Source: Pseudomonas sp. HMWF032
Lineage (GTDB): Bacteria > Pseudomonadota > Gammaproteobacteria > Pseudomonadales > Pseudomonadaceae
Direction: 5' to 3'
DNA length: 64,000 nucleotides
Assembly: GCF_003060885.1 (NCBI RefSeq)
Contig: NZ_QAIG01000001.1
Coordinates: 73,694-137,693, forward strand
Of this stretch, positions 38,853 to 49,892 are shown in pieces. Each line of letters starts with the position of its first letter. Position 1 is the first letter of the stretch. The notes under the pieces are model-generated. The model worked only from the letters and a program-made list of their open reading frames with translations. It ran no database searches and was not told the DNA's origin. A program made the position numbers and the translations under genes.

Positions 38853-39647
38853 ATGGGTTTTCTAAGCGGCAAGCGCGTACTGATCGTTGGCGTCGCCAGC
38901 AAACTGTCCATCGCCTCCGGCATCGCGGCAGCCATGCACCGTGAAGGCGCCGAACTGGCCTTCACCTATCAGAACGAAAAGCTCAAGGGCCGCGTCGAAG
39001 AGTTCGCCGCTGGCTGGGGCTCGAACGCAGATCTGTGCTTCCCTTGCGATGTAGCCAACGATGAGGAAATCGCCTCGGTATTCGAAGCCCTGAGCAAGAA
39101 ATGGGACGGCCTGGATTGTATCGTTCACTCCGTGGGCTTCGCCCCGGGCGATCAGTTGGATGGCGACTTTACCAACGTCACTACCCGTGAAGGCTTCCGC
39201 ATCGCCCACGACATCAGCGCCTACAGCTTCGTCGCCCTGGCCAAAGCTGGCCGCGAGATGATGAAAGGCCGCAATGGCAGCCTGCTGACCCTGTCCTACC
39301 TGGGCGCCGAGCGCACCATGCCCAACTACAACGTCATGGGGATGGCCAAAGCCAGCCTGGAAGCCGGTGTACGCTACTTGGCCGGCAGCCTCGGTCCAGA
39401 AGGCACTCGCGTCAATGCCATCTCCGCGGGCCCGATCCGTACCCTGGCGGCTTCCGGGATCAAGAGCTTCCGCAAGATGCTCGCTGCCAATGAAAAGCAG
39501 ACCCCACTGCGGCGCAACGTGACCATCGAAGAAGTCGGTAACGCCGGTGCCTTCCTCTGCTCTGACCTGGCCTCGGGCGTCAGCGGCGAGATCATGTACG
39601 TCGACGGCGGTTTCAACACCACCGCCATGGGCGCCATGGAAGAGTAA
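38853..39647 (+). CDS. fabI: FabI, NADH-dependent enoyl-ACP reductase
   Basis: This 264-residue short-chain-dehydrogenase-like enzyme catalyses the last reduction of each fatty-acid elongation cycle and is the classic triclosan target. The catalytic pair is Tyr159 and Lys166 in [19 protein letters not shown]; Tyr149 in [14 protein letters not shown] is also conserved. The nucleotide-binding segment [16 protein letters not shown] is typical of FabI. GACAGGAAGAGGAAC precedes the ATG. A bidirectional terminator follows, separating it from the convergent ppiD. Confidence 0.97.
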   Translation: MGFLSGKRVLIVGVASKLSIASGIAAAMHREGAELAFTYQNEKLKGRVEEFAAGWGSNADLCFPCDVANDEEIASVFEALSKKWDGLDCIVHSVGFAPGDQLDGDFTNVTTREGFRIAHDISAYSFVALAKAGREMMKGRNGSLLTLSYLGAERTMPNYNVMGMAKASLEAGVRYLAGSLGPEGTRVNAISAGPIRTLAASGIKSFRKMLAANEKQTPLRRNVTIEEVGNAGAFLCSDLASGVSGEIMYVDGGFNTTAMGAMEE

Positions 39648-39716
39648 GTGTGGCTGTGCAGGGAGACCAGCTCTTCCTGCGCCATCAGCACCGTTGCTGC
39701 CACGGATGGCAAGCAT

Positions 39717-39750
39717 AAAAAAGGCCGCTTGAGTAAGCGGCCTTTTTACA
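39717..39750. terminator. Bidirectional terminator between fabI and ppiD
   Basis: The stem GGCCGCTT/AAGCGGCC is flanked by AAAAAA on the left and TTTTT on the right, and can act on both convergent transcripts. Confidence 0.9.
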
Positions 39751-39764
39751 TTCAGCAGACTCGA

Positions 39765-41642
39765 TCAGAAGCGCTCGATATCCGCTGTTTCTTCCAGCTG
39801 CTTGCGGAACGCAGCAAAGTCCTGCTGACCGACGCGTGAGGCGAGGAAGCGGCTGTACATGGCCTTATCCTCATCCGACAGCGCTTGCTCCGGCTGGCTC
39901 ACACCATTCAGACGGATGATCATGAAATCGCCGTTGCTCAGGCTGATACCGGCGAAAGTTGGCTTGTCAGCAGCCTCAGGCTTGGGCATGCGGAACAACG
40001 CCTGCAGCACTGCCGGCTCAACGCCTTCCTGGCTACGCGTCGCGGCTTCGACCACGTTCCAGCCCTGCTTGGCATCGGCCTGAGTAACCGGCGTCTGACC
40101 TGCGCGCAGAGCAGTCAGCTGCTCTTCACCCCTGGCTTTAACGGCTTCGCTTGCACGAACCTTGGTCAGCTGAGCACGGATACTATCGGCAACCTGCTCA
40201 AGCGGCAGTTGCTCAGGTTTGTTGTGCTCTTTAACGCGCACCACCACCACGGTGTTCGGATCAAGCTCGATCACACTGCTGTTGCTACCGTCTTCCAGCA
40301 CTTCATCACTGAACGCTGCCTGCACGACCTGGCGGTTAGCAGACACACCCTCAGCGCCGCCTTGACGGCCAAACGGTTCAGTGGTCTTAACCTGCAGACC
40401 AAGTTCCTGCGCCGGTTGACTTAGATCCGAGGCTTCAAATGCAGCGTCTTCAAGCTGTTTGGAAACCTCAACAAAACGCTGTTCAACCTGACGCGCCTTG
40501 AGATCTCGCTGCAGTTTATCTTCCAGACTGGCGAAGCTCGGCAATTCCGGCGCCTGGACGCCCAGGAGCTTAATCAGGTGCCAGCCGAACTCGCTGCGCA
40601 CGGGTGCCGACACAGCATTCTCGCTAAGCGCATAGAGTGCTTCTTCGAAGGCCGGGTCATATACACCAGGACCGGCAAAGCCCAGATCACCACCGTCAAC
40701 AGCTGAACCCGAGTCATCAGAAAACTCTTTGGCCAGCGCGGCGAAATCTTCCCCCTGTTCCAAGCGCTTCTGCACCTCGACCAGCTTAGCTTTGGCCTGA
40801 TCGTCATTCAGCGTGTCGCTCACTTCAACCAGAATGTGAGCCGCACGACGCTGTTCGGCAAGGTTGGCAATTTCACTCTGATAAGCACTTTGCAAGGCTT
40901 CGTCAGTGACTTCTACCTGATCGAAGAAGGCATCTTTCTTCAGCTCGACATAGTCCAGCACAACCTGCTCAGGACTCATGAACTCTGCAGCTTGAGCATC
41001 GTAGTAAGCCTTGATGTCATCATCGCTAAGTGTCACCGCAGCCAGGTCTGCTTTCAGGGTCAGCGTGGCAAAGTCACGGGTCTGTTTCTCTAATGCCGCA
41101 AACGCTTGCACCTGAGCATCAGTGACGAAACTACTGTTGGCCAGACCTGCACGCAATTGGCCAATGAGCATTTCCTGCTCAAGCATCTGGCGGAATTGCA
41201 GGCGGCTGTAGCCCAGCTGACGAATCACCTGATCAAAGCGCTCCGCATTGAACTGGCCATCCACAAGAAACTCTGGCGTCTGCAGAACTACCTGGTCCAA
41301 CGCCTGCTGCGAAAAGGCGAACTTGGCATCTTTGGCGCTCTCGAGCAGCAGTGTGCGCTCAACCAGGCCATTGAGGGCGGCCTCACGCAGCAGCTTCTCG
41401 TCCAGCAGGGAGGCGTCGAAATCGCGCCCCAACTGTTGCAGCAGCTGACGACGCTGCATCTCGACAGCCTGACTAAGCTCAACTGAGGTGATCTTTTCGC
41501 CATTCACCTCAGCGGCATTCTGACTGTTACTGGTGCTGGTAAAAATGGCATCGACACCGGTCAGAGCCATGAGCGCGACGATGATGGCGATAATGGTTTT
41601 GGCAATCCAACCTTGTGAATTGTCCCTGATGTTCTGCAGCAT
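39765..41642 (-). CDS. ppiD: PpiD, inner-membrane-anchored periplasmic folding factor
   Basis: This 625-residue chaperone has a single N-terminal membrane helix (WIAKTIIAIIVALMALTGVD), a SurA_N-like chaperone region, a parvulin/rotamase domain (about residues 265-360; AHILVEVSDTLNDDQAKAKL to FGWHLIKLLGVQ) and a C-terminal region. PpiD associates with the SecYEG exit and helps proteins leaving the translocon. ATG at 41642 is the family start and is preceded by GGGGG. It is the last gene of the lon-hupB-ppiD series, common in proteobacteria, though a terminator between hupB and ppiD suggests separate transcription. Confidence 0.95.
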   Translation of the reverse strand: MLQNIRDNSQGWIAKTIIAIIVALMALTGVDAIFTSTSNSQNAAEVNGEKITSVELSQAVEMQRRQLLQQLGRDFDASLLDEKLLREAALNGLVERTLLLESAKDAKFAFSQQALDQVVLQTPEFLVDGQFNAERFDQVIRQLGYSRLQFRQMLEQEMLIGQLRAGLANSSFVTDAQVQAFAALEKQTRDFATLTLKADLAAVTLSDDDIKAYYDAQAAEFMSPEQVVLDYVELKKDAFFDQVEVTDEALQSAYQSEIANLAEQRRAAHILVEVSDTLNDDQAKAKLVEVQKRLEQGEDFAALAKEFSDDSGSAVDGGDLGFAGPGVYDPAFEEALYALSENAVSAPVRSEFGWHLIKLLGVQAPELPSFASLEDKLQRDLKARQVEQRFVEVSKQLEDAAFEASDLSQPAQELGLQVKTTEPFGRQGGAEGVSANRQVVQAAFSDEVLEDGSNSSVIELDPNTVVVVRVKEHNKPEQLPLEQVADSIRAQLTKVRASEAVKARGEEQLTALRAGQTPVTQADAKQGWNVVEAATRSQEGVEPAVLQALFRMPKPEAADKPTFAGISLSNGDFMIIRLNGVSQPEQALSDEDKAMYSRFLASRVGQQDFAAFRKQLEETADIERF

Positions 41643-41700
41643 GCATCCCCCAGAACGGCTGTACAAAAAAGCAGCCGCGCAGTGTGGGTAAATTCCGGAT

Positions 41701-41729
41701 AGAAGAAAGGCGCATCAGGGATGCGCCTT
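41701..41729 (-). terminator. Terminator after hupB
   Basis: The stem AAGGCGCAT/ATGCGCCTT is followed by TCTTCT on the minus strand, about 130 bp past the hupB stop and upstream of ppiD. Confidence 0.65.
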
Positions 41730-41859
41730 CTCGTAACTGGCAAAGCGGAGCGAACGCAAGCAACTGATTCGTCGTATTCAGTCAAATGTGATTGGCTGAA
41801 CATCCCGCCTGCCTCAGATTAGCCATTCAGCCAACCTGCTAGGCAAAACAGAAAGAGGC

Positions 41860-42132
41860 TTAGTTAACAGCGTCTTTCAGAGCTTTGCCGGCTTTAAAGC
41901 CTGGAATCTTGGCAGCAGCGATGCTGATCGGGTTACCAGTCTGTGGGTTACGGCCAGTACGAGCAGCACGCTCTTTGACTGCGAAAGTACCGAAGCCTAC
42001 CAGTACGACAGAATCACCAGCCTTCAGAGCGCCAGTAACGGATTCAATAACTGCGTCCAGCGCACGGCCGGCAACAGCTTTCGGGATATCAGCAGATGCG
42101 GCGATGGCATCAATCAGTTCCGACTTGTTCAC
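41860..42132 (-). CDS. hupB: HupB, HU-beta nucleoid protein
   Basis: This 90-residue DNA-bending nucleoid protein has the complete HU fold: helical N-terminus [20 protein letters not shown], then the DNA-binding arm with [20 protein letters not shown]. The RNPQTG tip that intercalates into DNA is intact. It lies between lon and ppiD, the usual proteobacterial arrangement. AGGGGACTTAAG precedes the ATG. Codon use appears moderate to high, as expected for an abundant protein. A second HU paralogue is encoded at 63585-63863. Confidence 0.97.
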   Translation of the reverse strand: MNKSELIDAIAASADIPKAVAGRALDAVIESVTGALKAGDSVVLVGFGTFAVKERAARTGRNPQTGNPISIAAAKIPGFKAGKALKDAVN

Positions 42133-42269
42133 TCTTAAGTCCCCTTAATTTCTGTTGAGTTTATTTCTTGCTTTTAAATGTAAGCGAAGCTGATGCTGAA
42201 GAGCCTGCTGACACGATATGAGCCGCTTTATAACAAGGGCTCTAAAAATGTGTCAAGGAAGCTCTCCTG

Positions 42270-44663
42270 CTAATGCGTGCTGATTCGCTCCATGGAATCA
42301 GTCTCGCGCTTTTCATCCTTTGCAACTATGGGAGCCGCATCAGGCAAGGGCTCCGGAGCGTATTGCAGCGCAATTTGCAGGACCTCGTCAATCCATTTAA
42401 CCGGTTTAATCTGTAGGTCCTGCTTAATATTGTCCGGAATCTCCTTCAGGTCGCGCACATTCTCTTCTGGAATGATCACGGTCTTGATTCCGCCACGGTG
42501 TGCGGCCAGCAGTTTTTCTTTCAGACCACCGATAGCCAAAACCTGGCCGCGCAAGGTTATTTCACCGGTCATGGCGACATCCGCGCGCACAGGAATCTGC
42601 GTCAGTGCCGAAACCAGCGCTGTGCACATACCAATACCGGCGCTGGGCCCATCTTTAGGCGTAGCACCTTCTGGCATGTGGATGTGGATATCCTGCTTCT
42701 CATAGAAGTCCACAGGCACACCTAGACTCTTGGCCCGACTGCGCACAACAGTCTGCGCTGCGGTGATCGACTCCAGCATCACATCGCCCAATGAGCCGGT
42801 TTTGATCAGCTGACCTTTACCAGGCACAACTACGGCCTCGATTGTCAGTAACTCACCACCGACCTGGGTCCAGGCCAAGCCCGTCACCTGCCCAATCTGG
42901 TCCTGTTGCTCGGCCAGGCCATAGCGGTGCTTACGCACACCCAGAAAGTGTTCAAGTGAATCCGCAGTGACAGTCACCTGGAAGCGCTTCTCGGCCGCGT
43001 GCTCCTTGACCGCTTTGCGGCATACCTTGGCAATCTGCCGTTCAAGACCACGCACCCCGGCTTCGCGGGTGTAGTAACGAATGATGTCGCGAATCGCCAA
43101 CTCTTCAAAAACCAGTTCGGCCTTCTTCAAACCATTGGCCTGAACCTGTTTGGGCACCAGGTATTTGATGGCGATGTTGATCTTTTCAGCTTCGGTATAG
43201 CCCGGAAGACGAATCACTTCCATACGGTCCAGCAACGGACCCGGAATGTTCATCGAGTTCGCGGTACACAGAAACATCACATCGGACAGGTCGTAGTCGA
43301 CCTCTAGATAATGGTCATTGAAATTGTGGTTTTGCTCCGGATCCAGCACCTCAAGCAGCGCTGACGCTGGATCACCGCGCATGTCCTGCCCCATCTTGTC
43401 GATCTCATCGAGCAGGAACAGAGGGTTACGCACGCCGACCTTGGTCATCTTCTGAATCAGACGACCCGGCATGGAGCCAATGTAGGTGCGTCGGTGACCG
43501 CGAATCTCAGCCTCATCACGCACACCACCAAGGGCCATACGCACGAATTTGCGGTTAGTGGCGCTGGCAATCGACTCGGCCAGTGAGGTTTTACCCACAC
43601 CAGGCGGCCCAACCAGGCAAAGCACAGGTCCTTTGAGTTTCTTCACCCGTTTCTGCACAGCAAGGTATTCAAGGATGCGTTCTTTGACTTCCTCCAGACC
43701 GTAGTGATCTGCATCCAGAATACTTTCCGCCCTTGCTAAATCGAGACGCACTTTGCTCTGCGCCTTCCACGGCACATTAACCAACCAATCGATGTAAGAG
43801 CGCACCACCGTGGCTTCAGCCGACATCGGCGACATCTGCTTAAGCTTGTTCAACTCGGCATTGGCCTTGGTATGGGCCTCAGCCGTCAGGCCGGCGTTCT
43901 CAATGCGCTTTTTCAGTTCATCGAGCTCGTTATGGCCATCCTCGCTGTCGCCAAGCTCTTTTTGGATGGCCTTCATCTGCTCATTCAGATAGTACTCACG
44001 CTGACTGCGCTCCATCTGCTTCTTGACCCGGCCACGAATACGCTTTTCGACCTGTAACAAATCGATCTCAGCATCCAACAAGGCCAGGACATGCTCAATT
44101 CGCGCAGCCAGGTCAGTAATTTCCAGAATTTCCTGTTTCTGCTCGATTCTCAGCACCATATGCGCGGCCATGGTATCAACCAGACGACCTGGCTCATCGA
44201 TACCATTCAGTGAAGCCAGCACCTCGGCGGGAACCTTCTTGCCCAGCTGTACATACTGCTCGAATTGACTCAGCAGACTGCGAGTAAAGACCTCAGATTC
44301 GCGCTCAGCAGCATCCACTTCATCGATCAGCTGTACTTCAGCCCTGCAATAACCGCTGACCTCAATAAAGCGTTCAATCTCTCCGCGCTGCTCTCCTTCG
44401 ACCAGTACCTTGACCGTACCATCCGGCAGTTTCAGTAACTGCAACACAGTGGCCACGGTGCCCACTCGATAAAGACCATCCTCATCCGGATCATCATCAG
44501 CAGGGTTCTTTTGGGCCAGCAACAGAATCTGCTTCTCGCCCGTCATTGCAGCCTCAAGGGCCTCAATAGATTTTTCACGCCCGACGAACAACGGGATGAC
44601 CATATGCGGATAGACCACAACATCGCGCAACGGCAGGAGAGGCAATTCGATGGTTGTCTTCAT
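42270..44663 (-). CDS. lon: Lon, ATP-dependent protease
   Basis: This 797-residue AAA+ serine protease degrades misfolded and regulatory proteins. It has an N-terminal substrate-binding domain ([20 protein letters not shown]), an AAA+ module with Walker [11 protein letters not shown] and Walker [12 protein letters not shown], and a protease domain with the catalytic serine in [10 protein letters not shown] and lysine downstream in [18 protein letters not shown]. Length is standard. A candidate heat-shock promoter lies 60-90 bp upstream (44722-44750). hupB follows in the same direction. Confidence 0.98.
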   Translation of the reverse strand: MKTTIELPLLPLRDVVVYPHMVIPLFVGREKSIEALEAAMTGEKQILLLAQKNPADDDPDEDGLYRVGTVATVLQLLKLPDGTVKVLVEGEQRGEIERFIEVSGYCRAEVQLIDEVDAAERESEVFTRSLLSQFEQYVQLGKKVPAEVLASLNGIDEPGRLVDTMAAHMVLRIEQKQEILEITDLAARIEHVLALLDAEIDLLQVEKRIRGRVKKQMERSQREYYLNEQMKAIQKELGDSEDGHNELDELKKRIENAGLTAEAHTKANAELNKLKQMSPMSAEATVVRSYIDWLVNVPWKAQSKVRLDLARAESILDADHYGLEEVKERILEYLAVQKRVKKLKGPVLCLVGPPGVGKTSLAESIASATNRKFVRMALGGVRDEAEIRGHRRTYIGSMPGRLIQKMTKVGVRNPLFLLDEIDKMGQDMRGDPASALLEVLDPEQNHNFNDHYLEVDYDLSDVMFLCTANSMNIPGPLLDRMEVIRLPGYTEAEKINIAIKYLVPKQVQANGLKKAELVFEELAIRDIIRYYTREAGVRGLERQIAKVCRKAVKEHAAEKRFQVTVTADSLEHFLGVRKHRYGLAEQQDQIGQVTGLAWTQVGGELLTIEAVVVPGKGQLIKTGSLGDVMLESITAAQTVVRSRAKSLGVPVDFYEKQDIHIHMPEGATPKDGPSAGIGMCTALVSALTQIPVRADVAMTGEITLRGQVLAIGGLKEKLLAAHRGGIKTVIIPEENVRDLKEIPDNIKQDLQIKPVKWIDEVLQIALQYAPEPLPDAAPIVAKDEKRETDSMERISTH

Positions 44664-44721
44664 GATTTCGGCTCTACGGCGGCCTTACGGCCGTAAACAG
44701 ATGGGATAACCCTTAACGCTA

Positions 44722-44750
44722 AGATGGGGGCACCCCCAACAAAAAACAAG
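44722..44750 (-). promoter_or_regulatory. RpoH (sigma-32) heat-shock promoter candidate for lon
   Basis: On the minus strand CTTGTTT and CCCCATCT are separated by 14 bases, against the sigma-32 consensus CTTGAAA-N(13-14)-CCCCATNT. It starts just after the clpX terminator and ends about 59 bp upstream of the lon start, giving a leader of around 50 nt. Lon is a known heat-shock gene. Confidence 0.65.
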
Positions 44751-44762
44751 CACAACAACAGG

Positions 44763-44790
44763 AAAACAAAAGGGGCCCGCAGGCCCCTTG
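44763..44790 (-). terminator. Terminator after clpX
   Basis: The GC-rich stem AGGGGCC/GGCCCCT with a CGC-type loop is followed on the minus strand by TTTTGTTTTCC. It lies 22 bp past the clpX stop. Confidence 0.88.
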
Positions 44791-44812
44791 CTTTCAACAT
44801 GTTACAGCGCAA

Positions 44813-46093
44813 TCAAGCGTCCGGAGCGGCCTTTGCAGGCAACTCGTTATTCTCATAGATAAGCAAGGGCTTTGATGCACCATCGATGACACTTTCATCA
44901 ATGACCACCTTACTGACATCCGATTGCGACGGAATCTCATACATGGTGTCGAGCAGAATGCCTTCCAGAATAGAACGCAAGCCGCGAGCACCTGTTTTAC
45001 GCTCCAGGGCCTTGCGAGCAACGGACTTCAGTGCATCTGGACGGAACTCCAGCTCAACACCTTCCATCTCGAACAGTTTACCGTACTGCTTAGTCAGTGC
45101 ATTCTTCGGCTCAGTCAGGATCTGCACCAGCGCGGCTTCATCCAACTCATCCAACGTGGCAATAACCGGCAAGCGGCCCACGAACTCAGGAATCAGACCA
45201 AACTTGACCAGGTCATCTGGCTCAACGGCACGCAGCGACTCGCCGACTTTCTTGCCCTCTTCCTTGCTACGAACCTCGGCACTGAAACCGATCCCACCTT
45301 TGGTCGAACGCCCCTGGATGACTTTCTCCAAGCCTGCAAAAGCGCCACCACAGATGAAGAGAATATTACGCGTATCGACCTGCAGGAATTCCTGCTGAGG
45401 ATGCTTGCGCCCACCCTGCGGCGGCACCGAAGCAACAGTACCTTCAATCAGCTTCAGCAGAGCCTGCTGCACGCCCTCACCCGACACGTCGCGGGTTATC
45501 GACGGGTTATCTGACTTACGTGAAATCTTATCGATTTCGTCGATATAGACGATGCCCATCTGGGCTTTTTCCACATCGTAATCACACTTCTGCAGCAGTT
45601 TTTGAATGATGTTCTCAACGTCCTCACCCACATAACCGGCTTCGGTCAGGGTGGTCGCGTCAGCGATGGTAAACGGCACATTAAGCAGGCGCGCCAGCGT
45701 TTCAGCCAGCAAGGTCTTACCCGAGCCTGTTGGACCGATCAGCAAAATATTACTCTTGCCGAGTTCGACGTCATCTTTCTTGTCACGCTGATTCAGACGC
45801 TTGTAGTGGTTGTACACTGCTACCGCCAGTACCTTCTTCGCGCGCTCCTGACCGATCACATACTGATCGAGAATCGTGCTGATTTCCTTGGGGGCAGGCA
45901 ATTTATGTGCGCTGCTCTCGGCCTGGGCTTCTTGCACCTCCTCACGGATGATGTCGTTACACAGGTCAACGCACTCGTCGCAGATAAAGACCGAGGGGCC
46001 GGCAATTAATTTGCGTACTTCATGCTGGCTTTTGCCGCAGAAGGAGCAATAAAGCAACTTGCCGTTGTCCTCGCCGTTGCGGGTGTCAGTCAT
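44813..46093 (-). CDS. clpX: ClpX, AAA+ unfoldase of the ClpXP protease
   Basis: This 426-residue ATPase unfolds substrates and feeds them to ClpP. The N-terminal zinc-binding domain has CSFCGKSQ and CDECVDLC; the AAA+ core has Walker A GPTGSGKT, Walker [10 protein letters not shown], pore loop GYVGEDVE and the ClpP-binding IGF-type loop [13 protein letters not shown] at 46093 gives the family start [16 protein letters not shown]; the longer frame is not supported. clpP lies 103 bp upstream in the same direction, and a terminator follows, so clpP-clpX is one operon. Confidence 0.98.
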   Translation of the reverse strand: MTDTRNGEDNGKLLYCSFCGKSQHEVRKLIAGPSVFICDECVDLCNDIIREEVQEAQAESSAHKLPAPKEISTILDQYVIGQERAKKVLAVAVYNHYKRLNQRDKKDDVELGKSNILLIGPTGSGKTLLAETLARLLNVPFTIADATTLTEAGYVGEDVENIIQKLLQKCDYDVEKAQMGIVYIDEIDKISRKSDNPSITRDVSGEGVQQALLKLIEGTVASVPPQGGRKHPQQEFLQVDTRNILFICGGAFAGLEKVIQGRSTKGGIGFSAEVRSKEEGKKVGESLRAVEPDDLVKFGLIPEFVGRLPVIATLDELDEAALVQILTEPKNALTKQYGKLFEMEGVELEFRPDALKSVARKALERKTGARGLRSILEGILLDTMYEIPSQSDVSKVVIDESVIDGASKPLLIYENNELPAKAAPDA

Positions 46094-46196
46094 TCGTTCG
46101 ATCCAAATCCGATATGCTTGCAACACAAGATGAAGGCTTAAGCGGGCTTTTTCAAGCCCACTGGAGCCGGACATGCCGACCTTTTAGCTGCTTATA

Positions 46197-46832
46197 TTAA
46201 GCGGGGCGTTTTTCAAGCACTTCATCGATCAAACCGTACTCACGAGCGGCTTGTGCGCTCATGAAGTTATCACGATTGGTGTCGCGTTCAATTTCTGCCA
46301 GGGTGCGTCCGCTGTGCTTGGCCATCAATGTGTTGAGACGCTCGCGGATAAAGAGAATTTCCTTGGCGTGGATTTCAATGTCCGACGCCTGCCCCTGGAA
46401 ACCGCCCAACGGCTGATGAATCATCACACGTGAGTTCGGCAGACAGTAACGCTTACCCTCAGCACCTGCGGTCAGCAGGAATGCACCCATACTGCATGCC
46501 TGCCCAATACAGGTCGTGGACACATTCGGCTTAATGAACTGCATGGTGTCATAGATCGACATACCTGCCGTTACCGAACCACCTGGAGAGTTAATGTAAA
46601 GGTGGATGTCCTTGTCTGGATTCTCCGCCTCAAGGAACAGCAATTGCGCACAGATCAGGTTGGCCATGTAGTCCTCTACAGGACCGACAAGAAAGATAAC
46701 TCGCTCCTTGAGCAGGCGCGAATAAATGTCGTAGGCGCGTTCACCACGAGCCGACTGCTCAACAACCATAGGTACCAGGCCACCAGCGGCTTGGATATCG
46801 GGCATTTGCTGCATAAAAGGATTGCGGGACAT
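46197..46832 (-). CDS. clpP: ClpP, ATP-dependent protease proteolytic subunit
   Basis: This 211-residue serine peptidase assembles as two heptameric rings. The catalytic triad is Ser114 in [11 protein letters not shown], His139 in [10 protein letters not shown] and the aspartate of IERDTNRD (Asp184). An N-terminal propeptide of about 15-17 residues precedes [15 protein letters not shown]. It lies between tig (upstream) and clpX, the standard order, with a leader of 90 bp after tig. Confidence 0.98.
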   Translation of the reverse strand: MSRNPFMQQMPDIQAAGGLVPMVVEQSARGERAYDIYSRLLKERVIFLVGPVEDYMANLICAQLLFLEAENPDKDIHLYINSPGGSVTAGMSIYDTMQFIKPNVSTTCIGQACSMGAFLLTAGAEGKRYCLPNSRVMIHQPLGGFQGQASDIEIHAKEILFIRERLNTLMAKHSGRTLAEIERDTNRDNFMSAQAAREYGLIDEVLEKRPA

Positions 46833-46870
46833 GCTGCACTCGCTCCCTAAATAGTCATGTCACAAATACG

Positions 46871-46898
46871 CATAAGCCAGCGCGGAGGCTGGCTTATG
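46871..46898 (-). terminator. Hairpin between tig and clpP
   Basis: A perfect 11-bp stem CATAAGCCAGC/GCTGGCTTATG with a six-base loop stands 25 bp past the tig stop. The minus-strand tail CGTATTTGTG is not a good U-run, so it may only attenuate read-through into clpP. Confidence 0.5.
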
Positions 46899-46922
46899 GC
46901 GTGTTCGAACGAGGTAAAGAAA

Positions 46923-48233
46923 TCAGGCGGCTTGTGGTGCTTCTACCGGCTTGACAGCTTCTTCGTACGAGACCGCTTTGTCGGTCACGTTGGCCTTCTG
47001 CAAAACAGTATCTACAACTTGCTCTTCCAGTACAACAGAACGCACTTCGTTCATTTGCTGGTCATTTTTGTAGTACCAGGCAACAACCTGCTCAGGCTCC
47101 TGATATGCAGAAGCCATTTCCTGAATCATTTCGCGAACGCGAGCATCATCCGGCTTCAGTTCGCACTGCTTGACCACTTCAGCCACAACCAGACCCAGCA
47201 CAACGCGGCGTTTGGCTTGCTCTTCGAACAGCTCAGCGGGTAGCTGCTCAGGCTTGAGGTTGCCACCGAACTGCTGAACAGCCTGCACGCGCAGACGGTT
47301 CACTTCATTGCTGATCAATGCTTTCGGCACTTCGATCGGATTTGCAGCCAAGAGACCATCCATCACCTGGTTTTTAACCTTAGATTTGATGGCCTGGCGC
47401 AGCTCGCGCTCCATGTTCTTGCGCACTTCAGCGCGGAAGCCTTCCAGGCCGCCTTCTTTTACGCCGAACAAGGCGAAGAAGTCGTCATTCAGCTCAGGCA
47501 GCTGAGGCGCGGCGATGCCGTTAACAGTAACGGTGAACTCAGCAGTTTTGCCAGCCAGATCGAGATTCTGATAATCGGCCGGGAAAGTCGGGTTGATTAC
47601 GCGCTCTTCACCGGCCTTGGCGCCAACCAGTGCATCTTCAAAGCCAGGAATCATGCGGCCGGAGCCGAGAACCAGCTGAGTGCCCTTGGCCGAGCCACCA
47701 GCGAATGCCTCGCCGTCGATTTTGCCAACGAAATCGATGTTCAGCTGATCGCCATTCTCGGCAGCACGCTCGGCGGCTTCGAAACGGGTGTTCTGCTTTC
47801 GCAGGATTTCCAGCATGTTGTCGACGTCAGCATCAGCCACATCAGCCTGCAGACGCTCAACAGCGATGGAGTCGAAGCCAGCAACGGTGAACTCAGGGAA
47901 TACTTCGAAGGTCGCAACGTACTCCAGATCCTTGCCTTTCTCGAACGACTTCGGCTCAACAGCCGGAGCGCCAGCTGGATTGAGCTTCTGCTCAACAACA
48001 GCTTCGTAGAAAGTAGATTGAATCAGATCACCCAGGGCTTCCTGGCGCGCAGCATCTTCATAACGCTGACGAATCACGCTCATTGGCACTTTGCCAGGAC
48101 GGAAACCAGGAACCTTGGCACGACGGGCAGTCTGCTGCAGACGCTTGTTGACTTCAGTCTCGATGCGCTCAACAGAGACGCCTACGGTCATACGGCGCTC
48201 GAGCGCAGAAGTACTTTCAACAGAAACTTGCAT
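46923..48233 (-). CDS. tig: Tig, trigger factor
   Basis: This 436-residue ribosome-bound chaperone and peptidyl-prolyl isomerase has the ribosome-binding signature GFRPGKVP in the N-terminal domain, an FKBP-type domain (about residues 150-240; [20 protein letters not shown]) and a helical C-terminal arm. ATG at 48233 gives the family start [20 protein letters not shown]; the longer frame has no support. AGGATTATCC precedes the start. The clpP-clpX operon follows downstream and the tRNA cluster lies upstream on the same strand. Confidence 0.97.
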   Translation of the reverse strand: MQVSVESTSALERRMTVGVSVERIETEVNKRLQQTARRAKVPGFRPGKVPMSVIRQRYEDAARQEALGDLIQSTFYEAVVEQKLNPAGAPAVEPKSFEKGKDLEYVATFEVFPEFTVAGFDSIAVERLQADVADADVDNMLEILRKQNTRFEAAERAAENGDQLNIDFVGKIDGEAFAGGSAKGTQLVLGSGRMIPGFEDALVGAKAGEERVINPTFPADYQNLDLAGKTAEFTVTVNGIAAPQLPELNDDFFALFGVKEGGLEGFRAEVRKNMERELRQAIKSKVKNQVMDGLLAANPIEVPKALISNEVNRLRVQAVQQFGGNLKPEQLPAELFEEQAKRRVVLGLVVAEVVKQCELKPDDARVREMIQEMASAYQEPEQVVAWYYKNDQQMNEVRSVVLEEQVVDTVLQKANVTDKAVSYEEAVKPVEAPQAA

Positions 48234-48362
48234 GGATAATCCTCGTTGCACAGACATAAGCCGGCCGTTTACCGGCCCCGAATCAAGGGCATGCATTCTA
48301 GAGGGTCAATTTGCAGAAGTCACCCTAGATGCAGGCGGCAAACGGGAGGGAGTTCTAAAAGA

Positions 48363-48447
48363 TGGTGCGGACGGAGAGACTCGAACTCTCACGCCTTGCG
48401 GCGCTGGAACCTAAATCCAGTGTGTCTACCAATTCCACCACGTCCGC
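48363..48447 (-). tRNA. tRNA-Leu (UAG anticodon)
   Basis: The 85-nt gene has a 7-bp acceptor stem GCGGACG/CGTCCGC, a long variable arm typical of class II tRNAs, T-arm GTTCGAGTC and an encoded CCA end. The anticodon loop is TTTAGGT, giving UAG, which reads CUA and other CUN leucine codons. It is the last of three tRNA genes on this strand. Confidence 0.96.
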
Positions 48448-48499
48448 GTGGTAAAGCCTTATACAAAAACGCCAGGCGTTAACCTGGCGTTTTGGAATA

Positions 48500-48576
48500 T
48501 GGGGTGGACGATGGGGATCGAACCCACGACAACAGGAGTCACAATCCTGTGCTCTACCAACTGAGCTACGCCCACC
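48500..48576 (-). tRNA. tRNA-His (GUG anticodon)
   Basis: The 77-nt gene includes the extra 5' G (position -1) paired with discriminator C73, diagnostic of tRNA-His, and encoded CCA. The anticodon loop TTGTGAC gives GUG. D-arm AGCTCAGTTGGTAGAGC and T-arm GGTTCGATCC are normal. Confidence 0.97.
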
Positions 48577-48608
48577 ATATTGCATTTGCTTGAGCCAAGA
48601 CCGCCAAA

Positions 48609-48685
48609 TGGCACGCCCGGCAGGACTCGAACCTGCGACCATCCGCTTAGAAGGCGGATGCTCTATCCAGCTGAGCTACGGGCGC
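48609..48685 (-). tRNA. tRNA-Arg (UCU anticodon)
   Basis: The 77-nt gene has a standard cloverleaf with encoded CCA. The anticodon loop CTTCTAA gives UCU, decoding AGA and AGG. It is first in the Arg-His-Leu tRNA transcript; the acceptor stem has one G-U pair at its end. Confidence 0.96.
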
Positions 48686-48793
48686 CTATCCATCTGCATA
48701 TGCAGACTTAAAGCTTTCGGCTTCGGAAAAAACTTTGCAGCTTCGACCTTGCCGTCTTACCCAGCGACTGGCTGTGCTCGACAAGCGGGGCGA

Positions 48794-48822
48794 ATGTTAT
48801 AGATGCCATTTCAGGTCGTCAA
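48794..48822 (-). promoter_or_regulatory. Probable sigma-70 promoter of the tRNA cluster
   Basis: On the minus strand TTGACG (48817-48822) is followed by TATAAC at 15 bp or TAACAT at 17 bp, and then a GC-rich discriminator (TTCGCCCCGC) typical of stable RNA promoters under stringent control. It lies about 110 bp upstream of tRNA-Arg. Confidence 0.6.
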
Positions 48823-48955
48823 CAGAAAAAGTTAAAAAAATTCAGCCATTTAAAGGAGTTACGCGAAAACCGTGGCACGCGCCTTTGCCCCGCAGCACGG
48901 CCATGCGAGAATGCGCGCTCTTTTTCCATCCTTTCTTTATGGTTAACCAAGCGCA

Positions 48956-49810
48956 ATGACCGCACAACTGATCGATGGCAAAGCAATTGCCGCCAGCCTG
49001 CGCCAGCAGATAGCCCAACGTGTCGCCGAACGACGTCAGCAAGGCCTGCGCGCACCCGGGCTGGCCGTGATTCTCGTCGGTAGCGACCCTGCGTCCCAGG
49101 TCTATGTTTCGCACAAACGCAAGGATTGCGAAGAAGTCGGTTTCATCTCGCAGGCCTACGACCTGCCAGCCACCACCGGCCAGAACGAGCTGATGGCATT
49201 GATCGACCGTCTAAATGACGAACCATGCATTGACGGCATCCTGGTGCAGTTGCCATTGCCGGAACATCTAGACGCATCTTTATTACTAGAGCGCATTCGC
49301 CCGGATAAAGACGTTGACGGCTTCCATCCTTATAACATTGGCCGCCTGGCCCAGCGCATGCCATTACTGCGCCCCTGCACCCCGAAAGGCATCATGACCT
49401 TGCTGCAAAGCACAGGCGCCGACCTGTATGGAATGCACGCCGTAGTGGTTGGCGCATCGAATATTGTTGGCCGGCCGATGGCGATGGAACTGCTGCTGGC
49501 TGGCTGCACGGTGACCGTGACCCACCGTTTTACCAAAGACCTACCGATGCATGTCGGTCAGGCCGATATCGTCGTAGTTGCTGCCGGCAAACCGGGCCTG
49601 GTGCATGGCGAGTGGATCAAGCCTGGCGCCATCGTGATTGATGTGGGCATCAACCGTCAGACCGACGGCAAGCTGATTGGCGATGTGGTCTATGAAACCG
49701 CCCTGTCCCGCGCCGGCTGGATCACCCCAGTGCCAGGTGGCGTTGGCCCGATGACCCGTGCCTGCCTGCTGGAAAACACGCTACATGCCGCCGAGCATCT
49801 GCACAACTGA
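48956..49810 (+). CDS. folD: FolD, methylenetetrahydrofolate dehydrogenase/cyclohydrolase
   Basis: This 284-residue bifunctional cytosolic enzyme converts 5,10-methylene-THF to 10-formyl-THF in two steps using NADP+. The catalytic lysine is Lys54 with Tyr50 in [27 protein letters not shown] and the Rossmann motif [15 protein letters not shown] are intact, as is [18 protein letters not shown]. The first ATG is used, though the upstream sequence has only a weak ribosome-binding site. A strong bidirectional terminator follows. Confidence 0.97.
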   Translation: MTAQLIDGKAIAASLRQQIAQRVAERRQQGLRAPGLAVILVGSDPASQVYVSHKRKDCEEVGFISQAYDLPATTGQNELMALIDRLNDEPCIDGILVQLPLPEHLDASLLLERIRPDKDVDGFHPYNIGRLAQRMPLLRPCTPKGIMTLLQSTGADLYGMHAVVVGASNIVGRPMAMELLLAGCTVTVTHRFTKDLPMHVGQADIVVVAAGKPGLVHGEWIKPGAIVIDVGINRQTDGKLIGDVVYETALSRAGWITPVPGGVGPMTRACLLENTLHAAEHLHN

Positions 49811-49829
49811 GTGCACGGCCAACAGAAAT

Positions 49830-49858
49830 AAAAAACGGCACCTCAGGTGCCGTTTTTA
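49830..49858. terminator. Bidirectional terminator between folD and the TetR gene
   Basis: The stem ACGGCACCT/AGGTGCCGT is flanked by AAAAA and TTTTT, serving folD (plus) and the convergent regulator gene ending at 49893. Confidence 0.92.
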
Positions 49859-49892
49859 TGTGCAACTAAACACAACACCTACTTAGCCAACG

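Noticed and set aside
48355..48642. A 95-codon minus-strand frame through the tRNA cluster
   Set aside because: It reads through two tRNA genes and is a well-known false ORF type.
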